From contig JAMXDE010000004.1 in NCBI GenBank assembly GCA_026770025.1, positions 2,901,501 through 2,965,500 of the forward strand: a stretch of 64,000 nt of DNA, written 5' to 3'. Under the pieces are notes generated by a model, which did not search any database, was not told the origin of the DNA, and saw only the letters and a program-made list of their open reading frames with translations. Position 1 is the first letter of the stretch. Every line of letters begins with the position of its first letter. The stretch comes from Craspedostauros australis (taxonomy: Eukaryota > Bacillariophyta > Bacillariophyceae > Mastogloiales > Achnanthaceae). Positions 1 to 9,157 of the stretch are shown in pieces. The translations under genes and the position numbers were made by a program.

Positions 1-2
1 GT

Positions 3-689
3 AGTTGAGATTCAATGAGGGACAGACTAGTACCGAACACGGTATCAACCCGATGGGAGAAATTCCTGTTTTGGCGCGAAATCTTCCGACTTGATTGACC
101 ACCAAACCTTTTTCTCCTCCTTTCTCTCCTCCATTCACGAATCCATCATGACTCAAACCTGACCGACCTGACTCACACCCCACCTGGGAACTATATGCTC
201 TTCAGATCCTCCTTACTAAAACTTATCTCGATTCCTTCATTGCTGATGACCACCACACTACCACCGTGGTCTCAGCATGCGTATCCAACTTGCTTCAACT
301 CAAGCAATGGAATCCGAGTGTCAGCTTCAGCCACAGCCACTGCTTCATGACCGTCACCACTGATTGTCATGACCTACACTGCAGTGTAACTACATGTGCG
401 GAGAGCAAGGTACTGTATTGACTGTCTACTCTGTTGCACTGAATCAAGTGCATCAGTGCAGGGTCTCGCCAAGTTGTGTGGCATCGTTTCTTCACCCTAC
501 TAACACCAATAAGCTAACTCATAATAACGGACTAGGATTAGCTACAAAGCACTCTACTTCTCATCGTTACAAGTTATAACTATTCAAACAGCACACCTCT
601 CTTGAACTGCATCACACGGCTATCCCGAAGCCGGCAGATTCACGAGGCATTCTCCACCGATTCGCGACGCCTACGCACGAATCCTAACT
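3..689 (+). repeat. TE1 5' LTR
   Basis: Direct repeat of 8466-9152 with a constant offset of 8463; I find no mismatch over 687 bases. It begins AGTTGAG and ends CCTAACT, so the termini form AGTT...AACT rather than the usual TG...CA. The left edge is set by the shared bases and by the family solo LTR at 30007. Confidence 0.93.
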
Positions 690-701
690 GGTAGCTGCGA
701 G
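689..701 (+). other. TE1 primer-binding site (putative)
   Basis: TGGTAGCTGCGAG lies directly at the end of the 5' LTR, sharing its last T. It begins TGG, as expected for pairing with a tRNA CCA end, and its first seven bases equal those of the yeast Ty1 site for initiator Met tRNA. Use of initiator tRNA here is inferred. Confidence 0.6.
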
Positions 702-1116
702 TGGTTGCCAAATACTCTCTTATCAACTCCACCGAGCATCTTCCTCTGCCAACCGATCGCAAGAGTCTCTCTGAGACGAAGCCAAAAGGCACAGCTCGAA
801 GACCGAGCTTCCAACAAGGACCACGTCCTCACCGCATGCATCTGATCTGAAATCAGATCCCCACCGCTCGAAAACCGAGCCACTCAAGAGGACAAAAGTC
901 CCAGCTGAAGGTAAGCGACCCAAGGTCGAACTTCAGTAGCCTCTGCCAAAGCAAGCAATAACCGCACTCGCCGACCGAGTGCGAGCCCCTCCAAGCCTGC
1001 ATCGAACTTCAGTGCACACCTTCCCAACGAAGTGAAGTCGAGCAAGAGCAAGAGAAGGCAAACAGATCGATCCCCTCGAAGTCCGAAGACTATTCGAGAA
1101 GTCCCCGTCATCCATC

Positions 1117-4100
1117 ATGGCGGAAGAGACAACTCCTGCCACGCTGGAAGAGCTGCAAGCGCAGCTCGAAGCGATCACGGTCGAGAACGCTCGCCTCACA
1201 CAGGCGACGTTGGCGGCCGAAGCCGCTGCAGAAGCAGCAAACGCGGCCATAGCCACTGCCCAAGCAGCGGCGACAGCCACCACGACCCCAAGCCGTCCCG
1301 GTCTCGAGCGCAGCCGCTCCGCTGGCGACACAAGACCTCGAACGGAACAGTCCTTCCTCGGCGACAGCATCTTCGACATGGAAACCCCCATGCCCAAGAA
1401 GAGCAGAAAGTCAGAAGAGGACAGCGAAGACGACGACCACGACCTCTCTGGGAAACCAACCGTTCCCATCATGGGAGGTATCCTCAAGCAAGGACGCAAC
1501 TGGGTGCCCTGGACCGCAGGCGCGCCGAACGGGCATTGGACGGGCCTCCAAGACGAGTCACACACCAGGTGGACCAACTCTCAACAACAGAGAATCCTCC
1601 ATAACGGTGCTGACTCAACCAACCAGTCCAAGCGAGAGCAAGGACTCACCGACAAGTTCAAGAAAGGAGGGAACATCCAGCAGTTCATTCGCCTGGTGCG
1701 AAACCACATGGCAAGAACCGGACTCCTCACCATGGCGTACATCGCTGACGCCAACGCAGAGTCAGGAATGACTTGCGTCTTGGACTCACCAGCCGCCTTC
1801 ACTCTTGAAGATGCCACCAAGCACTTCGACGAGTTCCATCTGAAGTGGGATCACTACGACGTCCAGAACAACGAGACAGCCTCAGCGTTCTTCCGTGACA
1901 GTCTTGATCCAGCCCTCGAAGACCAACTCATGAACCGAATCGAGCCGAAGTTCCACGATAACTTCATCACTCTCTTCGTTGAGTTCATGAACAGCAACTC
2001 GGCCAACTCCTTGGATGAACAAGACGCCCTCGCAGCCAAGATCCGCGAAGTCAACTGCAGACGTTTTCCAAACGAGAACGTTGGTCTCATGGCAGTCCAC
2101 CTCCGTGCTCTTTGCAAGCGCCTCGACGACGCCGGTCGCTTCGACCTTCGTCTCCTCCGAACGATCCTCGACGCCTTCCTGCAGGCTGGAGGACAGATCC
2201 GGTCTGGTGAACAGTACCGACGTCCTCTCTATGTGATGAAGGATAACCTTGAGGAAATCCTCATGCGTCTCCCCGTCTTCACGTACGAGTACGCTCGCCC
2301 CCAGCTTGCCGCAAAAGATCTCACATGGATGGCAATCTGCAACAAGGCCGAGGCGTCGTACGAAAACGAAGTGCGCGGAAATCGCTGGCATGCCATCAGG
2401 CGTACCAGAGACAGCAACGTGCCCAGGTACTCGTACGCCAACAACGCCGTCCAGAATCCAAGCGCCAACGTTCTCGAGCAACACAAGGGTTTCTCCAAGA
2501 ACGACGGAAGGAGAAACAACTTCAAGAAGCCCAAGGAACGCGACGCCAAACGCAACGCCAGCCAGGGCTGGTCGTCCAAAGCTCCCAAGCCCGGTGAACC
2601 ACAGCGCAAGCTTGTCAACGACAAGACTTTCATGTGGTGCGCCAAGTGCCGCCGCTGGCGTCTCTCGCACAACACTGAGAGTCATCAGGACAACTTCAAG
2701 TTCAAGGCGAAGGCAAAGGGCAAGCAAGCTCCCAAACAGGACAACCTCTCCATTGACATGGCTGCGTGGACATGCTTCACAGCCGCCTCCAGTCAAGACG
2801 AAGACACCTGGTGGTCTCTCGTCTGGAACCTCTTCACCTCCTTCAACTACTTCGGTAGCATCGTTGGAATGGTTCTCCTCTTCGCCTCACTCCAAGTCAT
2901 CACTATCGGAGTAGAGTATGGGTGGTACATCGCGGCAGCAAATGCCTGGATGCTAATTGCCGTAACTCTACTACTCCTCCACACGAACGTACCACGAAGA
3001 CCTGACTCAATCAACTCTGCTGATCTAGTCTACAACAAGGCACGAGTCAAAGAACGGTACAAGCAAGTGCATAAACGTCCAACACACTTCAATGGAGCCG
3101 TGAAACGCAGTCTCTACGATCTCGTAATGGAAAGTCTCGACCCAGATACACCCAAACCCGTGAACGTGTCGAGAGGAAACTCCCCACGAACAAAACGTGT
3201 GTGGCGTCCCCAGGCTCGGACCAAAACTCGCAATCACAGATCAAAACGTCGTCACTGGAACCAATCGAAAAATTCCACTTATGGTAAAAACCAAACACCC
3301 ACGACAGCAAAATTGCCCCGCCAAGAAGGTCGCACCTCATCCATCTCACGAAATCTCTGGAGCCTGTACCCAACTCGCGGAATTGACTTGATGTATGATC
3401 GAAGTCAAAAGCAACAATGTGACAATGACATGCCCGCACTACTCACTCTGCAAGGTCTAGCCTCCTTCTTCTCCAATCGCAATGCTTTCGCATCTCCAGC
3501 TAAAGCTGAGAGTTATCTCTCACCCGATGCTCCATTCGAACTCGTTTGGGACAGCGGAGCATCAATTTCTGTGACAAATGACCTCAACGATTTCTGTTCT
3601 ACTCCAAGTCCTCCACCAAGACCGACCTTTCTCAACGGATTCCTCAAGAAAATCCAAGTGAATGCGTTGGGAACCGTCGAATGGTATGTCCTTGATGTAA
3701 CTGGAAGCCCTCGCAAATTGCGACTGCCTGCTTTCCATGTTCCCGAATCAAAGGTCAAGCTAATCAGCACTTCCAGTCTCCTTGAAGAGTATCAGGGCGA
3801 AACGATCGTTTTCAACAAATCCTCCTGCAAACTCAGCGGAATCCTGGGAAACGACGATCGCAACGCAATCGTAGCGAATTACAAGAAGTCCACAAGGCTA
3901 CCAACATCAGTCGGCTACAGTGCCGACAACATCCATGACGTGCCAGCTGCACTAACTTCCATCGTCTCCACCGTGTCGGACCACAACGTGAACCTCACCC
4001 AACCGCAAAAGGAACTTCTTCGGTGGCACTATCGTCTCGGACATTTATCCTTCAGTCGAGTGAAGTTCCTGCTGCGTTCGGGTACTCTCACCGGGTCAGA

Positions 4101-7100
4101 ATCGTCTAGAAAGATGCACACAGCTGCGGCAAGGGTCACAAGCCTCCCGCTTTGCGCTGCATGCCAATTCGGAAAGCTGCACCGTCGCCCTTCCCCAGGA
4201 ATAACTCAACATGTCGTCCGTGACAAACAAGGAGTTTTGCGCACCGATCACTTGTTCCCTGGACAACAAGTATCAGTGGACCACTTCGTCGGTCGAACGC
4301 CAGGACGCCTCTTCTCAGGACGAGGCAAAGGCGATCCAAACGAAATGTACAAAGGCGGAGCCATCTTTGTCGATCACGCATCAGGATACATTCACGTGGA
4401 ACCTGTGGCAGCGCTAACCACGCACGCCACCCTCGAAGCCAAGGAACGGTTCGAACTGATGTGTCGTGATGTTGGAGTCCCCGTACGATCGTATCTATCA
4501 GACAACGCCACCACCTTCACCTCACCCGAATACTCCAAACACCTTGAAATCTTCCATCAAGTCCATCGATTCGCAGGTGTCGGCGCACATCACCACAACG
4601 GAATAGCCGAGCGAAGCATTCGAACAATTGTCTCAATGGCCCGAACCATGATGATGCATCAAAGCATCCACTGGCCAACGATGTTTGATGCTCAACTATG
4701 GCCAATGGCCGTCGTACACGCCGCGTACATCTACAATCGCGTGCCTAATCCCGCCACCGGTCTCACACCCTACGATGTTCTATCACGCATCCGTCTTCCC
4801 CTCAAGCAACTTCATAACCTGCACGTATGGGGCAGTCCAGTCTATGTCCTTAACAAAGCGCTGGCCGATGGACGCAAGATACCCCGATGGGAACCAAGAG
4901 GAGAGAGATACGTGAACATGGGTCTCTCTACGAAGCATGCTTCAACCGTACCTCTAGTCCTATCACCACGGACAGGTTCAATCACCCCTCAGTTCCACGT
5001 CGTGTTCGATGACTGGTTCGCAACGATTGCTACCGACTTGAAGCAACTTCCAAGCTATCAATCGGAAGAATGGACTCGCATGTTTGGTGACACCACCTTC
5101 CAATATCCATTCGATGACGACGATGTGGAATCAATGGAGCAGGACGACATCTTCGCATCAGACACGCGAGACCACAACCGGTTACAACGCAACGACGATA
5201 ACACTCCACCACCGAGTTTTGATACGCGAAACCAACAAACCATCCGTGAAAGAACGCCACAGGTATTGGCGAAAGGGTCGCAACCAATGACACAACAGAT
5301 CCCCGATCTCATGAGTGAAGCTCTCGCCCCTCCGATGCCAGTTTCAGAGGGAGCCAACAGGCAAATGTCCTCGACAGAGGGAGCTCCCGATGAGTCCCCG
5401 GTACCTGACTCTACTATAGAGTCACCGGATCAGCGAACACTTCAACCGCAATTGAGCTCACCTCTCCGAGAATCACCAACATTGGAATTAGCAACTCCAT
5501 TACCACTTCCAGCTCCGACGCCAATTCAGACGAGCTCCACGCCACCCATGATACCTAAGTCTGAGCCAACGCCAGAAAGACCTCAAAGCACGAGAATTCG
5601 CAAACAACCAAAGCGATTCACGTACGCACGTATGGGAGGCAAAGCAGCCTGGCTGGACGACGAAGACACCGATGATTACTACTTCTGCCCTGCAGTAGCT
5701 ACCTTGGAAGAGATCGAACAGGCCGCAACACCCAGGGAACTGCACCCCGACTCATCATCGATCATCACATTCTCACAAGCTATCGTCGATTGCTTACATA
5801 CAATCGAACCTCTCCAACGCAAAGGTAGCGACTCTCTCTCCATCGATCTACACCAATTCAAGGTGGACGCTCACTACTTGTTGCGCAGACTCCGAGGTCG
5901 ATTCAACACCTTGAATCCACAGCCAACCAACGTCGTCCTCCCAACGTTCGCTCCAAAGGCGGCTGAAGTAGAAGAAGCAAGCATCAACATGGCTGACTGG
6001 TGGCAACCGGACCCCGACAACATGACCGAGGAAGGAGCGACTCCATTTCAGGAGACGTACAACAACTTTCACTCGGACATGGAGGACCATTTCGAGAAAG
6101 ACCTCAACAGCGTCTTTCTCAACGAAGACCTCCTCCGACTGGCCACTGACCACGCCGTCGAGCAATTCGTGGAGAAGCTGAGCACCTTCATCAGTACTGG
6201 CACGATGGAACCCCACTTCGACGCTCTCGACTTCATGTCCAAGGCCAAATCAGGGCCATGGTACTACCAAGACCCCGAACATTTGATGAACCAAGGGTAC
6301 CTTCCACCCAAATCTGCGTACAACGCAGAAGCGTTCGTCCAAAGGACTCGCTCCGTGTGGAATGCGATGATCGAAAATCATCATTACCGTCTCGCATTCG
6401 AGCTACTCCGTCGCCAAGTGACGACGATCCGACCAGGACCGTGGCCACTTCCAAGCGAATACGAGATTGAGCAATTCGTCCAAGGCATGATTGAGTCGAA
6501 CACGGCGCCACTCACTTCGGCCCCAGCGACTCGCTCCGCCAACAAAGGATCCATGCTCGACATCGACTCGTCATCCACGCTCGACATCAACCCGTCGTTC
6601 ATCCTCGACACAGCGAAGTGCATTCCACCAACTACATGGGCGAACATCGAACAGCATGCCTACTCTGTCGCAATCATCGAGCCACAGAAGGATGCAACAA
6701 ACTACCCCACCTACGTCGATAATCGCATGATCAGCTACTTTGCCGCAGGTGGCGACTTGGAGATCGCCGAACGCACCTCGGTGTACAAGGCATCCAACAC
6801 CGACCCGGATACTCTCTCCTTCGACGAAGCCATTCGCGACGACAACAAAGACGAGTGGATGCAAGCCGCCGAAAAGGAGATTCGAGATCTCACGGAAAAG
6901 GGCACGTGGGAGGAAGTGAAGAAGATCGACATCAAGAACGATCGCATCTTTCCAGGAACCTGGGTCTTTCGCCGCAAGCGCCTCCCCGACGGAACCATCA
7001 AGAAATACAAGGGACGCTGGTGTTGCCGTGGAGACCTCATGCAAGAGGACTCCTCCACCTACGCACCAGTCGTCGCATGGTCATCCGTCCGCATCTTCCT

Positions 7101-8382
7101 CAGCACTTCCATCGTCATGGGTTGGACAACAACGTCCATCGACTTCACGAACGCTTTCGTGCAAGCATCCATCCACAAGCCAGTCTACCTTCATCTCCCT
7201 CGTGGATTCAAATCAACGAAGGGTCCCGACACCTGCCTCAAGCTCCGCAAGAGCCTGTACGGCTTGACGATTGCTCCTCGCCTCTGGTATGAACACCTCA
7301 TCCGAGCCCTCACTACGATCGGCTTCAAGGCCTGCGACCAAGAGCAGTGCTTGTTCATCAAGAAGGACATCATGATCGTCCTCTACGTTGACGATGCGGG
7401 CATCGCCTCCAAGACCAAGCAAGCCGCCGACGACTTCATCAAATCAATGCGCGACCTCGGCTTTGAGCTCACCCAAGAAGGAAGCTTCACCGAGTTCCTG
7501 GGAATCGAGCTCAGCCGTGATCCAAAAGCAGACACGGTCCATCTCCGCCAACCAGGACTAATCAAGAAGATCCTCGCCACTACGAAGATGACGAACTGCA
7601 GTCCGTGCCCCGTACCAACTACGCAGCTCGCACTGGGACAATGCAAGCATGAGCCTCCCATGAACGAACCATGGAACTACCGCTCCGTCGTCGGCATGCT
7701 GTTGTATCTCACGACCAACACTCGCCCCGACCTGGCATTCGCAGTCTCCCAAGTCGCTCGCTTCGGAAGTGACCCTCGCCGCTCACACGCCAAGGCCGTC
7801 AAGCGCATCATGCGCTATCTCAAGCACACTGAGGACAAGGGTACCATCGTGCGTCCCACCGGGCAGCTTGATCTCAAGTGCTACGTGGATGCAGACTTCG
7901 CAGGACTCTACGGACGAGAAGACAGCAAGGACCCCGTCTCAGTCAAGTCGCGCACTGGCTACCTCATTACGCTGGGAGGGTGCCCCCTCATTTGGAAGTC
8001 CAAACTCCAAACTGAGATTGCTCTATCTACGATGGAGTCCGAGTACGCCGCTCTCTCTCTCGCAATGCGCACGCTGATTCCCATTCAACAGCTCATCCGC
8101 CAAGTCATCAACAATGCCGGCACCACCATGCCACTGCACACCAACCTCCAGTGCACGGTGTTTGAGGACAACCAAGCCTGCATTTCCCTTGCTACCAATC
8201 ATCAACCAACCGCGCGCACCAAGCACTTCCTGACTAAGTGGCACTTCTTTTGGTACTGGGTCAAGGCAGGGTTCATCTACATCCAGCACATCGCAACACC
8301 GGAGCAACTGGCCGACATCTTCACCAAAGGACTGTCCATCGCAGTCTTCGAATACCTGCGATTCAAGATCATGGGTTGGTAA
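1117..8382 (+). CDS. TE1 gag-pol polyprotein
   Basis: Single uninterrupted 2421-residue polyprotein, long for Ty1/copia (usually about 1300-1600). Order: Ala/Gln-rich N terminus; Gag-like region about 180-460; a Cys2His2 knuckle (C508, C511, H518, H523) in place of the usual CCHC; two hydrophobic helices at about 579-599 and 604-622; aspartic protease with Asp-Ser-Gly-Ala at D812; GAG-pre-integrase His/Cys motif; integrase D1055, D1129, E1165 (35 residues between the last two); a long low-similarity linker about 1350-1950; reverse transcriptase with Tyr-Val-Asp-Asp at 2090-2093; RNase H near 2200-2320. All catalytic motifs are intact. The start is the first ATG after a 427-base leader. Gag and Pol share one frame, with no frameshift or stop between them. 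Confidence 0.95.
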   Translation: MAEETTPATLEELQAQLEAITVENARLTQATLAAEAAAEAANAAIATAQAAATATTTPSRPGLERSRSAGDTRPRTEQSFLGDSIFDMETPMPKKSRKSEEDSEDDDHDLSGKPTVPIMGGILKQGRNWVPWTAGAPNGHWTGLQDESHTRWTNSQQQRILHNGADSTNQSKREQGLTDKFKKGGNIQQFIRLVRNHMARTGLLTMAYIADANAESGMTCVLDSPAAFTLEDATKHFDEFHLKWDHYDVQNNETASAFFRDSLDPALEDQLMNRIEPKFHDNFITLFVEFMNSNSANSLDEQDALAAKIREVNCRRFPNENVGLMAVHLRALCKRLDDAGRFDLRLLRTILDAFLQAGGQIRSGEQYRRPLYVMKDNLEEILMRLPVFTYEYARPQLAAKDLTWMAICNKAEASYENEVRGNRWHAIRRTRDSNVPRYSYANNAVQNPSANVLEQHKGFSKNDGRRNNFKKPKERDAKRNASQGWSSKAPKPGEPQRKLVNDKTFMWCAKCRRWRLSHNTESHQDNFKFKAKAKGKQAPKQDNLSIDMAAWTCFTAASSQDEDTWWSLVWNLFTSFNYFGSIVGMVLLFASLQVITIGVEYGWYIAAANAWMLIAVTLLLLHTNVPRRPDSINSADLVYNKARVKERYKQVHKRPTHFNGAVKRSLYDLVMESLDPDTPKPVNVSRGNSPRTKRVWRPQARTKTRNHRSKRRHWNQSKNSTYGKNQTPTTAKLPRQEGRTSSISRNLWSLYPTRGIDLMYDRSQKQQCDNDMPALLTLQGLASFFSNRNAFASPAKAESYLSPDAPFELVWDSGASISVTNDLNDFCSTPSPPPRPTFLNGFLKKIQVNALGTVEWYVLDVTGSPRKLRLPAFHVPESKVKLISTSSLLEEYQGETIVFNKSSCKLSGILGNDDRNAIVANYKKSTRLPTSVGYSADNIHDVPAALTSIVSTVSDHNVNLTQPQKELLRWHYRLGHLSFSRVKFLLRSGTLTGSESSRKMHTAAARVTSLPLCAACQFGKLHRRPSPGITQHVVRDKQGVLRTDHLFPGQQVSVDHFVGRTPGRLFSGRGKGDPNEMYKGGAIFVDHASGYIHVEPVAALTTHATLEAKERFELMCRDVGVPVRSYLSDNATTFTSPEYSKHLEIFHQVHRFAGVGAHHHNGIAERSIRTIVSMARTMMMHQSIHWPTMFDAQLWPMAVVHAAYIYNRVPNPATGLTPYDVLSRIRLPLKQLHNLHVWGSPVYVLNKALADGRKIPRWEPRGERYVNMGLSTKHASTVPLVLSPRTGSITPQFHVVFDDWFATIATDLKQLPSYQSEEWTRMFGDTTFQYPFDDDDVESMEQDDIFASDTRDHNRLQRNDDNTPPPSFDTRNQQTIRERTPQVLAKGSQPMTQQIPDLMSEALAPPMPVSEGANRQMSSTEGAPDESPVPDSTIESPDQRTLQPQLSSPLRESPTLELATPLPLPAPTPIQTSSTPPMIPKSEPTPERPQSTRIRKQPKRFTYARMGGKAAWLDDEDTDDYYFCPAVATLEEIEQAATPRELHPDSSSIITFSQAIVDCLHTIEPLQRKGSDSLSIDLHQFKVDAHYLLRRLRGRFNTLNPQPTNVVLPTFAPKAAEVEEASINMADWWQPDPDNMTEEGATPFQETYNNFHSDMEDHFEKDLNSVFLNEDLLRLATDHAVEQFVEKLSTFISTGTMEPHFDALDFMSKAKSGPWYYQDPEHLMNQGYLPPKSAYNAEAFVQRTRSVWNAMIENHHYRLAFELLRRQVTTIRPGPWPLPSEYEIEQFVQGMIESNTAPLTSAPATRSANKGSMLDIDSSSTLDINPSFILDTAKCIPPTTWANIEQHAYSVAIIEPQKDATNYPTYVDNRMISYFAAGGDLEIAERTSVYKASNTDPDTLSFDEAIRDDNKDEWMQAAEKEIRDLTEKGTWEEVKKIDIKNDRIFPGTWVFRRKRLPDGTIKKYKGRWCCRGDLMQEDSSTYAPVVAWSSVRIFLSTSIVMGWTTTSIDFTNAFVQASIHKPVYLHLPRGFKSTKGPDTCLKLRKSLYGLTIAPRLWYEHLIRALTTIGFKACDQEQCLFIKKDIMIVLYVDDAGIASKTKQAADDFIKSMRDLGFELTQEGSFTEFLGIELSRDPKADTVHLRQPGLIKKILATTKMTNCSPCPVPTTQLALGQCKHEPPMNEPWNYRSVVGMLLYLTTNTRPDLAFAVSQVARFGSDPRRSHAKAVKRIMRYLKHTEDKGTIVRPTGQLDLKCYVDADFAGLYGREDSKDPVSVKSRTGYLITLGGCPLIWKSKLQTEIALSTMESEYAALSLAMRTLIPIQQLIRQVINNAGTTMPLHTNLQCTVFEDNQACISLATNHQPTARTKHFLTKWHFFWYWVKAGFIYIQHIATPEQLADIFTKGLSIAVFEYLRFKIMGW

Positions 8383-8456
8383 TAACCAACAACAACAAAC
8401 AACAACGAAGGATGAAGTTTTCATCGATACCACAACTCCAATCACGACCCAACACT

Positions 8457-8465
8457 GAGAGGGAG
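8457..8465 (+). other. TE1 polypurine tract
   Basis: GAGAGGGAG is a nine-base pure-purine run immediately before the 3' LTR, in the position of the plus-strand primer. Confidence 0.8.
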
Positions 8466-9152
8466 AGTTGAGATTCAATGAGGGACAGACTAGTACCGAA
8501 CACGGTATCAACCCGATGGGAGAAATTCCTGTTTTGGCGCGAAATCTTCCGACTTGATTGACCACCAAACCTTTTTCTCCTCCTTTCTCTCCTCCATTCA
8601 CGAATCCATCATGACTCAAACCTGACCGACCTGACTCACACCCCACCTGGGAACTATATGCTCTTCAGATCCTCCTTACTAAAACTTATCTCGATTCCTT
8701 CATTGCTGATGACCACCACACTACCACCGTGGTCTCAGCATGCGTATCCAACTTGCTTCAACTCAAGCAATGGAATCCGAGTGTCAGCTTCAGCCACAGC
8801 CACTGCTTCATGACCGTCACCACTGATTGTCATGACCTACACTGCAGTGTAACTACATGTGCGGAGAGCAAGGTACTGTATTGACTGTCTACTCTGTTGC
8901 ACTGAATCAAGTGCATCAGTGCAGGGTCTCGCCAAGTTGTGTGGCATCGTTTCTTCACCCTACTAACACCAATAAGCTAACTCATAATAACGGACTAGGA
9001 TTAGCTACAAAGCACTCTACTTCTCATCGTTACAAGTTATAACTATTCAAACAGCACACCTCTCTTGAACTGCATCACACGGCTATCCCGAAGCCGGCAG
9101 ATTCACGAGGCATTCTCCACCGATTCGCGACGCCTACGCACGAATCCTAACT
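8466..9152 (+). repeat. TE1 3' LTR
   Basis: Second copy of the 687-base LTR, identical to 3-689 as read. It is followed by AATGT (9153-9157), the right copy of the target-site duplication. The 61-codon ORF inside each LTR is a by-product of the repeat and has no known product. Confidence 0.93.
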
Positions 9153-9157
9153 AATGT

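Larger units (their letters stand above)
3..9152 (+). mobile_element. TE1, complete Ty1/copia (CoDi-like) retrotransposon
   Basis: Complete LTR retrotransposon: two 687-base LTRs (3-689 and 8466-9152), primer-binding site, one long gag-pol frame (1117-8382) and a purine tract before the 3' LTR. Integrase precedes reverse transcriptase, the Ty1/copia order. The right flank reads AATGT (9153-9157), and the two bases visible left of the element are GT, which fits a 5-base target-site duplication whose first three bases lie outside the window. The two LTRs read as identical, so insertion is very recent and the element may still be active. Boundaries were fixed by comparison with a solo LTR of the same family at 30007/38612, which has an intact 5-base duplication. 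Confidence 0.95.

Noticed and set aside
394-579. 61-codon frame in each TE1 LTR (also 8857-9042)
   Set aside because: Identical only because the LTRs are identical; the family solo LTR does not preserve it as a clear protein.
1032-1604. 190-codon frame overlapping the start of TE1 gag-pol
   Set aside because: Arg/Ser/His-rich frame-shifted shadow; gag-pol has the normal start and domain order, with no sign of a separate Gag frame.
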